Both the position numbers and the translations under genes were made by a program. Source: an uncultured bacterium (lineage in GTDB: Bacteria; Patescibacteria; Paceibacteria; UBA9973; Zambryskibacteraceae). From it: 19,050 nucleotides of DNA. Shown piece by piece: positions 1-7,668 of this stretch. Position 1 is the first letter of the stretch. Each line of letters opens with the position of its first letter. The stretch covers positions 1 to 19,050 of the forward strand of contig CAIXDB010000041.1 in assembly GCA_903918125.1 (NCBI GenBank), given 5' to 3'. The notes beneath the pieces are model-generated. The model saw only the letters and a program-made list of their open reading frames with translations. It was not told the origin of the DNA and ran no database searches.

Positions 1-1214
1 GCGATTTGGCGCAGAAGAAAATCCTTCCGGCGCTTTTTGATTTGTATGTGCACGGACAGTTGCCTGCGGAAACGCGCATCGTCGGTTTCTCCCGCAAGCC
101 GTTTAGTGGCGTCGAAATTCGCGAATTTGTAAAAAAAACATTACCGGAAATGGTGGCTGACCCCATTATTACAAAGTTTTTGGAAATTATTTCGTATGTG
201 CAGGGAAATTTCGACGACCTGGAGTCATACAAAAAACTTGCAGAGTATTTGGCCGAGCTCGACCGAGAATTTCACCACGGATGCAGCAACAAACTTTTTT
301 ACCTCTCCGTGCCACCGACATTGTATGAGGAAATCGCCACACACATTTCCGCCTCCGGACTTTCCATTCCGTGTGGCGGTGCGGACGGCTACGCGCGAAT
401 TCTGGTCGAAAAACCGTTTGGCAAAGATCTTGAAACGGCGCAGAAACTGGACGCCCTTTTCGGCAAACTGTTCAAAGAAGAACAAGTCTTTCGCATCGAC
501 CACTATCTGGCGAAGGAGTCGCTGTTCAACATCGTGAATGTTCATCGCACCGAGTCGATCTCCAAACATCGATGGAACAAGGAGCATATCGCTCGCGTGG
601 ACATCAACTTGTTCGAAACCGCGGTCGTCGGCAGTCGCGGTGCGTTTTATGACGGCGTCGGTGCTTTGCGAGATGTCGGGCAAAACCATATATTGCAAAT
701 GCTCGCGCTGGTCACCATGGATATTCCAAAAAATATGTCACCGAAAGATATTCAAAAAGCTCGCGCCGATGCACTCGAGCACATCGTGCCGCTCACGCCG
801 GATGAAATGAGCACGATAAAACGCGGACAATACGACGGCTACCTCTCCGAGCCGGGCGTGGCACCGGATTCAACCACCGAAACTTTTTTCTCACTGACCG
901 CGCATGTCGATACCCCCGACTTTGCCGGCGTGCCGTTCAAACTTTCGGCGGGTAAAGCGCTCGCAGAGAACCTGACCGAAATAGTCGTGACTTTCAAAGA
1001 CGGCATGCGTGTCGTGTTCACCGTACCGCCGGAAGACAGCTTGCCCGCCTACCAGAAAATCCTGCTTGATTGTATCGCCGGCGACCAGACCGTGTTTACT
1101 TCGACCGCCGAAGTCATGGCCGAGTGGACATTTATCACACCCATCGTCACGGCCTCCGCACACAGCACACCGTTCACATACAAAAAAGGGTGGGCATCAT
1201 CATTAAAAGGATGA
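1..1214 (+). CDS. zwf: Glucose-6-phosphate dehydrogenase, 5'-truncated by window edge
   Basis: Oxidises glucose-6-phosphate to 6-phosphogluconolactone with NAD(P)+, the first step of the oxidative pentose phosphate pathway in the cytoplasm. The reading frame is open to the left edge, and bases 3-8 read Asp-Leu, so the window begins inside the family motif G-(A/T)-x-G-D-L of the NAD(P)-binding fold. About ten N-terminal residues are therefore missing, and the TTG at 6 is a codon inside the gene rather than the start. Counting from that Leu as 1: LSVPP at 100-104, EKPFG at 135-139, and the substrate and catalytic motif RIDHYLAKE at 163-171. RDVGQNH follows in the C-terminal domain. At roughly 410 residues it is shorter than the ~490-aa E. 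coli enzyme. The last codons and the TGA (1212-1214) lie inside a terminator hairpin, and the convergent neighbour ends 19 bases away. Family assignment is firm. Confidence 0.95.
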   Translation, partial: DLAQKKILPALFDLYVHGQLPAETRIVGFSRKPFSGVEIREFVKKTLPEMVADPIITKFLEIISYVQGNFDDLESYKKLAEYLAELDREFHHGCSNKLFYLSVPPTLYEEIATHISASGLSIPCGGADGYARILVEKPFGKDLETAQKLDALFGKLFKEEQVFRIDHYLAKESLFNIVNVHRTESISKHRWNKEHIARVDINLFETAVVGSRGAFYDGVGALRDVGQNHILQMLALVTMDIPKNMSPKDIQKARADALEHIVPLTPDEMSTIKRGQYDGYLSEPGVAPDSTTETFFSLTAHVDTPDFAGVPFKLSAGKALAENLTEIVVTFKDGMRVVFTVPPEDSLPAYQKILLDCIAGDQTVFTSTAEVMAEWTFITPIVTASAHSTPFTYKKGWASSLKG

Positions 1215-1228
1215 TGCCCATCCTTTTT
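1182..1228 (+). terminator. Bidirectional hairpin terminator, repeat unit copy 1
   Basis: Left arm 1188-1201 and right arm 1210-1223 are 14-nt complementary arms (one G-T pair) around an 8-nt loop, flanked by an A-run on the left and a T-run on the right. The stem can serve both convergent genes (1-1214 plus, 1234-1890 minus). The right arm GATGATGCCCATCC recurs exactly at 16113-16126. The stop codon of the dehydrogenase lies in the right arm. Confidence 0.85.
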
Positions 1229-1233
1229 ATTTC

Positions 1234-1890
1234 CTAGAATGCCTTGACTATCTGCGACACTTGGCATCCTTGAGCAAACTGATGCGATGTTGAACACGTA
1301 ACCTCAATATATACATCACTACCAGATTCACCTTGTTGCGGAGTCCACGCGAAAGATCCTGTATTTGGCGCATCTGATGCAAGTTGTCGTATCAATGTGT
1401 ACATTGCCGGAATGTCTGACGTTTTTCTGAGCAAGTTGACGTTGACTCCGACGTTTGCAGGATAGCCGTTTGTTTGCCACGTGATAGTGTGTGAAGATGA
1501 TCCGGCCAACATAAGATCGGCAGTTTGCGACACATTATTTTTGACTGACTGCACTGAGACGCTTGCCACCGGCTGAGCTGTCACCGCCGAAACGGTCGCT
1601 GTCAGTTTTTTATTTGCTGCCACCATGGTCAGCGGTCCGAAATATCCGGTTGGAGTAATGCTTTGGCTTACTTGAAACGCCTTGACGGCTTGCACGGTCA
1701 GCGACAAATAGTTTCCTGTTGCGGCAACCTTCAAAAATCCCTGCGCAATCAAAAACTGTTGGAGATGCATGACCTCGGTTTTCTGGGTTGAACCGACGCC
1801 AAGCGGAACGGTAAATTGCGGTATTGACTGAGCATACACAACAATACCGAAACATAGCACGCATACGGCGAGAATACATATTTTCTTCAT
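1234..1890 (-). CDS. Secreted peptidoglycan-binding protein with C-terminal Ig-like (Kre9/KNH-like) domain
   Basis: A 218-aa exported protein, probably attached to the cell wall. The ATG at 1890 starts a classic signal peptide (Lys-Lys, hydrophobic stretch, then VYA-Q, cleavage near residue 20). An in-frame upstream extension to 2037 lacks any such logic and would overlap the promoter. Residues about 30-96 match a PG_binding_1 module: a variable first helix with LQQFL, then V-K-A-F-Q and TGYFGPLTM. After a Val/Ala/Ser-rich linker, residues about 125-218 look like a beta-sandwich with HTITWQTNG, a TLIRQLA-type strand, GSFAWTPQQ and a final Cys pair, resembling Kre9/KNH-like modules. It diverges from the giant secreted gene at 2014, which carries the same class of wall-binding module. 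Specific function is unknown; no catalytic residues are evident. Confidence 0.8.
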   Translation of the reverse strand: MKKICILAVCVLCFGIVVYAQSIPQFTVPLGVGSTQKTEVMHLQQFLIAQGFLKVAATGNYLSLTVQAVKAFQVSQSITPTGYFGPLTMVAANKKLTATVSAVTAQPVASVSVQSVKNNVSQTADLMLAGSSSHTITWQTNGYPANVGVNVNLLRKTSDIPAMYTLIRQLASDAPNTGSFAWTPQQGESGSDVYIEVTCSTSHQFAQGCQVSQIVKAF

Positions 1891-1896
1891 AAAGTA

Positions 1897-1925
1897 AGTA
1901 TTACTATTATTGGGTGCAATGTCAA
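1897..1925 (-). promoter_or_regulatory. Sigma-70-type promoter, predicted leaderless start
   Basis: On the minus strand, TTGACA (1925-1920) is followed 17 nt later by AATACT (1902-1897, 4 of 6 consensus bases). Only 6 nt separate this -10 from the ATG at 1890, and no Shine-Dalgarno precedes the ATG. Transcription would start at or within a base or two of the initiation codon. Confidence 0.55.
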
Positions 1926-2013
1926 GGACACCGTATCCACATGTGGTGTCTTGTGTGTATCGGGTACTCGCGCATTTATAGAGGTGCTGATACAATGGAT
2001 ACCATCCACTATC

Positions 2014-5000
2014 ATGCATATAAAACAGACGATACATGCTGTCGGGTTCTCGGTTTTTGTCACCCTCCTTTTTCCTGTTGCTCTTTTCGGTGCTACATCC
2101 ATGTCATTGATCATAAGTCCTACTGATCGGATCACTGGGAACCTCCCCGGTACCTCTGCCTTTTCCAACCTTACCAGTTTTCGCATAGAGGGTCAGGCGG
2201 ATAATTTTGTCTCCCACAATACCCGGGTGGGGTTGTTTGAAATAGATTCCAGCACCGGAGTATTAATAGATTCATCAGGAAATTTGGATGCCAGTAATTT
2301 TGGTTGCAACCAAATTGGCATCCCCCTGGGCTCTGCTACAGATTTTCGTTTCGTGGCCCAGCGCAATGTCTCTTCCGGCAATTGTTCCTTGGAACTCTGG
2401 GATGACCAAACCGGGGTGTATACAAAAGCGACTTCCCCCATTACCTCAAGTGTTTCCAGTCTGGCCAATTATCGATTTAGGATTGGTTCTTTCTACGAGG
2501 CTACTTCCCCAGATATCCACCTGGGCTTTTTGCGCTGGTATTCCACTAACCGCACCCTGGGAATAAGTCCGCCCACAGGCACTCCTGCTTCCCCCGGCGA
2601 CCTGTTTGATTATGAATTTGAAAACAACCTGATGGACTCCGGTCCCAATCAGATAAACTTGAGTTTTGCTGCAGGGTCGGAATCGTATGCGAACACAGTG
2701 ACGGACCCTCCGGCTATTAATCTTGGAACGATTCCTCTAACCATACGGACCGGAACCCCAACTACCCTTGATGCCAGTGCCAGTTTTGCCGGTAATGACG
2801 GACCCTTAACTTTTTCTTGGAGCCAGGTCAGCGGCCCCGGTACCGGAACCTGGACCGGCCAAACCACAGCGACACCGACTTTCAGTGCTCCGGCTTTTGG
2901 TACTTATTATCTCCGAGTCTCCGCCACCGACAGTTTAAACCAAACTACCACCAAGAACTTTAAGATTGGCGCCGTAGCGACCGACGATAACGGCGTGGTC
3001 CAGGTAGCTAATCCGCAAATCTCCCAAATCCTAGGCCCCATGATCCGCTTTGGGGCAAATCCCTGGAGCTGGTATGATAACCGGCAAAAGGCTGCTGCTG
3101 ACAATCAAATATCCATGATGAACACAACCTGGGCAGATTTTTGGGATACTCCCAACCCAAACGGCACAATTAGCGTAACCAATGGTAGTGCGATAGTTAC
3201 AGGAAGTGGAACCCAGTTCCAGACTGACATTTGTGGCGGAGTGGGGAATACGACACCCACTACTGCTGATAGGGGGATTCTGATATGGTATCCCTCTGTC
3301 GATTATCCAGGCATGACAGGGAGAGTTAGTTATACGGTTTCAAGTTGCAATTCCCAAACACAGCTTACACTAGTCCAGGCTTATGTACACGGTGCGGGGA
3401 CCGCCACTTATAGTGGAATTCAGTATGAGACGCCTACTGCCAGCACTTATGCCGCATGGTTTAGTGCAGGACTGCCAGCAGACTATTATGATAATGTTCT
3501 TGCATATTACAACCTCTACTACCGTTCCGGCATCGATGACTATTTAACCGCGGCCAGAACACTAGCTTCGCGTTTATGGAACGGACCATTTTTAGATAGA
3601 GGAAAAGTTGATGACAATTTTGTTATTGGCGGAACATGGGCTGGTGCGCCTCGTACTACCTCGATAACCGGTATCATTTTATGGTCGCTTGATACTGATA
3701 CGAATATCTGGCCAGGTGTCCATCATGTGTGGGATTACTGGGGGTACTTGATGGTTGGTTATCCCAATGGATATGGTGGTTGGAACAGTATCGGTGATCT
3801 TCGCGAAAGCGGTTATATGACCGGGGGTTTGGCGCTTTGCAGTATGTATGACACCGACCCCGCATATCGCGCGTCTTGTTTAAATAATCTGCAACAGGCG
3901 GTAACCAAAGGTTGGCAAGCATTAATGGTAGACGGCACGTGGCCCACCTTTGAACCGGATGCCTATTTTTCTAATCAAGATGGAACCGTTTCAGTTAATG
4001 TTGTGGATGGATCACCGAATATTACTTTAAATAACCCTAATCACGAAGTTCCTTCGGGTGATACATGCGGTCAAGGACTATGGTGTTCAAGTTTGTTTGC
4101 TAATGGCATGGGTGCTTATCGGCAAGGTGTGTGGTTTGTTAATGATTCTAAAAATACCCAGACTATTGGTGGACTGACGGACGGATCGATCGGAGATACA
4201 CAAATGTACAATGTGCAAAGCGTAACAGACCCAACCCACGCTGTACTGACAACCCCCTACAATAGCGGTAGTTGTCCTGGTCCAGGCGGTTGTAATAAAG
4301 GTATGGAGGTTTCGCACGTTGTGGGTTTTGGCACCATTCCATATATGCAAGGATTGGCAGTTGGTGCTTTGGGTGGGTATGTATATCCGGCACTTGTAGC
4401 GGCAGGAGACACTACAGATGCTAACGTAGTAAAGAACTTAGTTGCGGCTGGAGCTACCTGGCTTGCCACTACAGGTGTCGATCCTTCCACGGGTGGTTTG
4501 TGGGGTAGTAGAGGGTTTTTAAACTGCGAACCTAATCCCGCCGATGATATTTATTGTAGTTCCGGGTTAACACTTTTAGGTGAAACACAGCGTGCCTTTG
4601 CGGTTGATTATGTACTTAACCCTTCACAAACAGTGCAGTCCGCAGGAGATAAAATTTATCAGGCCATGTGGGCAAAGCCCGGTTATACTTCACCTATCGG
4701 TCCTTCAACATCATACTTGGTGGATATAGATGACACTGCAAATGGAGGATATGAAATTGTTAATTCTGCTACTTCCAATAAATGGCTGGGATACTTTTTT
4801 GGTTATGGTTTTGGCTCGGCCTGGCCGGCAGTCCGTCCGTCTACTAACACTGTAGCCAATCCGGTCATCTCCTCCTTCACCACCTCCTCCACCTCCCTCA
4901 CTCTCGGTCAAAGTGCCACCCTCTCCTGGAACGTCTCAAACGCTACCTCACTCTCTGTCTCATCCGTCGGCTCAGTCACTCCTCTCACCTCCGGTTCCAC

Positions 5001-6402
5001 CTCTGTCTCTCCATCTATGACCACTACATATGTTTTAACTGCCACAAACGGTGGTGGCTCAGTCACAGCAAGTGTCACGGTGACCGTCACCACCTCACCT
5101 CTCACCATCTCATCCGTCTCTGTTTCCTCCCTCTCCGACACCCAAGCTACCGTGATATGGAACACCACCATCCCGGCTGATACCCAAGTGGAATATGGTC
5201 TGACCTCTGCATACGGTTCCATCTCTGTCCTCGGCACCACCCTCGGAACCTCCCACTCGGTAATCCTTTCATCTCTTCAAAACAACACCGTGTACCACTA
5301 TCGAGTTGACTCTCGTGATGGTTCTGGCAATCTGGTCACCTCAAACGATGACACCTTTGCCACCACACAAACGATCGTGGTGAACAATGGCAGTGGAGGA
5401 GGTGGAGGAGGTGGCACCGTGTACCCAACACCAACCGCCTCACTGTCTGCATCACCTGCAACCATTACGCTTGGTCAATCAGTCACCCTCACCTGGTCTG
5501 AAACGAACGCCACCACTTGTGGGGGGACAAACTTCACCACAAGCAATACTCTGTCCGGCAGTATCACACTCACACCACAGACAACCACTGTCTACACCCT
5601 GACCTGTTCCGGAAATGGTGGGACTGCAACGGCTCACGCTACGGTGACCGTTTCCGGTACGACAGGTACGCCGACCCTTTCTCTCACACCACAGGCACAG
5701 TCTGGTGCACTTTCAGCAACAACACTATCACCATCTCCCGCATCATACACCGCACCTGCCACGCCACTAACCTCTGTCACACTGACTCAACAACTAGTCT
5801 TTGGTTCTCGTCTGTCGCAAGTATCCTTTTTGCAAACTATCCTTGCACATACCACGAGTGTGTATCCCTCCGGTCTCGTGACTGGCTACTTCGGTTCACT
5901 GACACTCACCGCAGTCCAAAAGTTCCAAGTGCAGTACGGTATCGCCGGTCCGGGTCTTGCCGGCTACGGTCAAGTTGGTCCAAAAACCCGCACAGCACTC
6001 AATACTCTTTCACATGGTGGTACACCGACGACACTTACTACGACCGTAGTGACGACACCGGTTGTTGTTGCTCCACCCAAAGTGGTATCGCAACCAATCC
6101 CTGCATTAACCCATAATACAGTAACCACACCATCCAAACCGACTCCAACGACAGCATCTGCACCAACCATCATTACCGTCACACTCTCACTCGGTTCAAC
6201 CGGCGCACAAGTGACATTACTCCAACAACTCTTGGCAAAACACCCCGATATCTATCCGGAAGGTATTATCTCGGGAGTGTATGATGTGTCAACACAGCGG
6301 GCGGTAGAGAGGTTGCAAATCTTTGACAATATTGTCTCACCGGGAGACTCAGAATATGGAGTGGTAGGAATAAAAACGAGAGGAAAGGCGAATTCGCTGT
6401 AA
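2014..6402 (+). CDS. Giant modular secreted surface protein with Ig/FN3-like and two peptidoglycan-binding domains
   Basis: A 1462-aa exported protein. ATG 2014 is preferred because it begins a signal peptide (MHIKQ, a hydrophobic run, then LFGAT near residue 28); a TTG in frame at 1951 would bury it. Modules in order: a beta-rich, LamG-like N-terminal domain (about 30-220); a PKD/Ig-like domain (about 231-320); a long region (about 330-948) rich in Trp, Tyr and helical stretches, resembling an alpha/alpha-toroid carbohydrate-active fold but with no recognised catalytic signature, interrupted by two similar beta inserts; then Ig-like, FN3-like, a poly-Gly linker (5395-5415) and another Ig-like domain; then two PG_binding_1-like modules (about 1256-1331 and 1388-1462) joined by a Thr/Pro linker. 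Base composition changes visibly near 4858, where C-rich Ser/Thr codons begin, suggesting a foreign N-terminal block fused to a resident wall-anchoring tail. It could be a glycan-degrading enzyme or an adhesin; I cannot choose from sequence alone. Confidence 0.8.
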   Translation: MHIKQTIHAVGFSVFVTLLFPVALFGATSMSLIISPTDRITGNLPGTSAFSNLTSFRIEGQADNFVSHNTRVGLFEIDSSTGVLIDSSGNLDASNFGCNQIGIPLGSATDFRFVAQRNVSSGNCSLELWDDQTGVYTKATSPITSSVSSLANYRFRIGSFYEATSPDIHLGFLRWYSTNRTLGISPPTGTPASPGDLFDYEFENNLMDSGPNQINLSFAAGSESYANTVTDPPAINLGTIPLTIRTGTPTTLDASASFAGNDGPLTFSWSQVSGPGTGTWTGQTTATPTFSAPAFGTYYLRVSATDSLNQTTTKNFKIGAVATDDNGVVQVANPQISQILGPMIRFGANPWSWYDNRQKAAADNQISMMNTTWADFWDTPNPNGTISVTNGSAIVTGSGTQFQTDICGGVGNTTPTTADRGILIWYPSVDYPGMTGRVSYTVSSCNSQTQLTLVQAYVHGAGTATYSGIQYETPTASTYAAWFSAGLPADYYDNVLAYYNLYYRSGIDDYLTAARTLASRLWNGPFLDRGKVDDNFVIGGTWAGAPRTTSITGIILWSLDTDTNIWPGVHHVWDYWGYLMVGYPNGYGGWNSIGDLRESGYMTGGLALCSMYDTDPAYRASCLNNLQQAVTKGWQALMVDGTWPTFEPDAYFSNQDGTVSVNVVDGSPNITLNNPNHEVPSGDTCGQGLWCSSLFANGMGAYRQGVWFVNDSKNTQTIGGLTDGSIGDTQMYNVQSVTDPTHAVLTTPYNSGSCPGPGGCNKGMEVSHVVGFGTIPYMQGLAVGALGGYVYPALVAAGDTTDANVVKNLVAAGATWLATTGVDPSTGGLWGSRGFLNCEPNPADDIYCSSGLTLLGETQRAFAVDYVLNPSQTVQSAGDKIYQAMWAKPGYTSPIGPSTSYLVDIDDTANGGYEIVNSATSNKWLGYFFGYGFGSAWPAVRPSTNTVANPVISSFTTSSTSLTLGQSATLSWNVSNATSLSVSSVGSVTPLTSGSTSVSPSMTTTYVLTATNGGGSVTASVTVTVTTSPLTISSVSVSSLSDTQATVIWNTTIPADTQVEYGLTSAYGSISVLGTTLGTSHSVILSSLQNNTVYHYRVDSRDGSGNLVTSNDDTFATTQTIVVNNGSGGGGGGGTVYPTPTASLSASPATITLGQSVTLTWSETNATTCGGTNFTTSNTLSGSITLTPQTTTVYTLTCSGNGGTATAHATVTVSGTTGTPTLSLTPQAQSGALSATTLSPSPASYTAPATPLTSVTLTQQLVFGSRLSQVSFLQTILAHTTSVYPSGLVTGYFGSLTLTAVQKFQVQYGIAGPGLAGYGQVGPKTRTALNTLSHGGTPTTLTTTVVTTPVVVAPPKVVSQPIPALTHNTVTTPSKPTPTTASAPTIITVTLSLGSTGAQVTLLQQLLAKHPDIYPEGIISGVYDVSTQRAVERLQIFDNIVSPGDSEYGVVGIKTRGKANSL
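5395..5415 (+). repeat. GGA/GGT poly-glycine linker repeat
   Basis: A short purine-rich run of GGA and GGT codons inside the giant surface protein encodes seven consecutive glycines, the hinge between its FN3-like and second Ig-like modules. Such tracts are prone to slippage. Confidence 0.7.
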
Positions 6403-6416
6403 TATATAAAGTCTGC

Positions 6417-7349
6417 TCAGTAATACCTTGCAATGTTTTTTAAATGCTGTGCGTAGGTGACAGCACAATGTATCTGGCGGTTTTTGTCATGCAAATAGAA
6501 GAGACATTTTGTCGGCTGAGGATTGTACGCGGCTTCGATGGCGGCGAGACCGGGCGAGGCGATAGGCGTCGGCGGTAGGTTTACGTATAGGTATGTGTTG
6601 TACGGCGAGTTGATGGTTTTGATGTCAGTTGGATTTACCGGAGGCCACCAGCCGTCCGTGATATTGCCCTTGGCATATTGCACCGTGGCGTCCATTTGTA
6701 GTTTCATACCGGCAAAGAGGCGATTCCAAATGATGCCGGAAATCAAATTCATATCTTGCTTGCCCGCCGCCTCGCGCTGAATGATGGAGGCGATGGTCAG
6801 AGCGGTTTGTTCGTTAATGATTTTTGTCGTTTTTGCTTTTTTGATACCAGCCGTCTGTTGTTGAAACGTGTTGAGCATAATTTGTTGAACCGCGGTCGGA
6901 CTGTCCGCGACGCTCAACATGTATGTTTTTGGAAAATAATATCCTTCCATGTCCGCTCCGCCATTCGTGATATCCGATGGCGAAACGAGTTTTGAATTGT
7001 CCGCAGTGAAGATGTTTGTGGTTGTGGCAGTGTTCGCCAGAGCGAGCGTGGTGTATTCAAAATCGTGTTTTTCCGTGTCGGTCCAGCCGAGTTTGTCACC
7101 GACCAGGTCAGCCACCTGTTCCTTGCGCATACCTTCTTGCACCGGAATGATGCGCATATTGGGATCGGCGAGGTTTTCATAAAATGTCGCATCAGCCAGA
7201 ACAGACCAGTCGAAATGATAATGAATGACAATGCCTGCCAAACTGCTTGCGCCAACAACAAGCAGTGCCATGAGTGTCGCGACCAGTTTCCAAGTGAAAC
7301 CGTCAGGCGTTTTCCGTCGCACTGGTTTGAAAATAGTTTTCTTTGTCAT
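6417..7349 (-). CDS. mltG: Endolytic murein transglycosylase MltG (YceG-like)
   Basis: Membrane-anchored enzyme that cleaves nascent glycan strands and is thought to set glycan chain length in peptidoglycan synthesis. The 310-aa protein has a short basic cytoplasmic N-terminus and one transmembrane segment at about 20-42. Residues about 65-90 form the small LysM-like subdomain. The YceG catalytic domain shows EGYYFPKTY (135-143), ASIIQREA (187-194, with presumptive catalytic Glu193), NRLFAGMKLQMDATVQY (209-225) and the conserved SPYNTY...ASPG block near 248-266. It is somewhat shorter than E. coli MltG (340 aa), but all hallmark motifs are present. Its stop lies 14 nt from that of the convergent giant surface gene, with no hairpin visible between. 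The start is fixed by a TATAAT box 5 nt upstream and by the membrane segment. It fits with the neighbouring wall-binding proteins. Confidence 0.95.
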   Translation of the reverse strand: MTKKTIFKPVRRKTPDGFTWKLVATLMALLVVGASSLAGIVIHYHFDWSVLADATFYENLADPNMRIIPVQEGMRKEQVADLVGDKLGWTDTEKHDFEYTTLALANTATTTNIFTADNSKLVSPSDITNGGADMEGYYFPKTYMLSVADSPTAVQQIMLNTFQQQTAGIKKAKTTKIINEQTALTIASIIQREAAGKQDMNLISGIIWNRLFAGMKLQMDATVQYAKGNITDGWWPPVNPTDIKTINSPYNTYLYVNLPPTPIASPGLAAIEAAYNPQPTKCLFYLHDKNRQIHCAVTYAQHLKNIARYY

Positions 7350-7351
7350 AC

Positions 7352-7379
7352 TTGATTATAGTCTATCATAAAGTATACT
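7352..7379 (+). promoter_or_regulatory. Promoter of the 74-aa gene, overlapping the mltG promoter
   Basis: TTGATT (7352-7357), 16-nt spacer, TATACT (7374-7379), then 7 nt to the ATG at 7387. The -35 of this promoter physically overlaps the -10 of the divergent mltG promoter, so the two genes may compete for RNA polymerase. Confidence 0.55.
7355..7360 (-). promoter_or_regulatory. Consensus -10 box of mltG, 5 nt before ATG
   Basis: Perfect TATAAT on the minus strand, ending 5 nt before the mltG ATG at 7349. No convincing -35 box lies 16-18 nt upstream and there is no Shine-Dalgarno. A leaderless transcript is predicted. It overlaps the divergent promoter at 7352-7379. Confidence 0.5.
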
Positions 7380-7386
7380 GTTTGGT

Positions 7387-7611
7387 ATGTCTATAAAAAC
7401 ATTTTTGATGAAAAAGATGATGGCGCAACAAATGAAAGGCGTTCCGCAAGCCGATCAGGACAAAATGCTCGCCATGATCGAGAAAAATCCGGATTTGTTT
7501 CAAAAAATCGCTCGCGAAACGCAGGATGAGATGAAACGAGGGACGTCGCAGATGGACGCGGCCATGAAAGTTGCCAAAAAATACGAGACGGAGCTCAAAG
7601 CATTGCAATAG
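7387..7611 (+). CDS. Small conserved-looking protein of unknown function (74 aa)
   Basis: I do not recognise a family. The product is 74 aa, highly charged, Met-, Gln- and Lys-rich, with no transmembrane segment, no signal peptide and no cysteine. It is predicted to be almost entirely helical: an amphipathic N-terminal helix with KKMMAQQMKG, a helix around DKMLAMIEKN, a turn at NPDLF, and a long helix from about 40 to 74. Base composition matches its neighbours and a good promoter lies directly upstream, which supports it being a real gene. No Shine-Dalgarno is seen. It sits alone between divergent mltG and the efflux operon, 57 nt before the latter, so it could be transcribed through into that operon. 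Confidence 0.7.
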   Translation: MSIKTFLMKKMMAQQMKGVPQADQDKMLAMIEKNPDLFQKIARETQDEMKRGTSQMDAAMKVAKKYETELKALQ

Positions 7612-7668
7612 ATTTTTCGAGTCATGTCACTTGTACTAAAGCCATAAATATGGTTATGTGTTAGGCGT

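Noticed and set aside
1951..2013. TTG start giving 21 extra residues on the giant surface protein
   Set aside because: It would hide the signal peptide inside the protein, and the intergenic region is needed for the promoters.
1891..2037. Upstream start for the small peptidoglycan-binding protein
   Set aside because: It would cover a TTGACA promoter and put 49 non-hydrophobic residues before the signal peptide.
5387..6116. Long reading frames in another plus-strand frame inside the C-rich end of the giant surface gene
   Set aside because: They arise from low-complexity Ser/Thr codon runs; the products have no domain logic and the main frame carries clear PG-binding modules.
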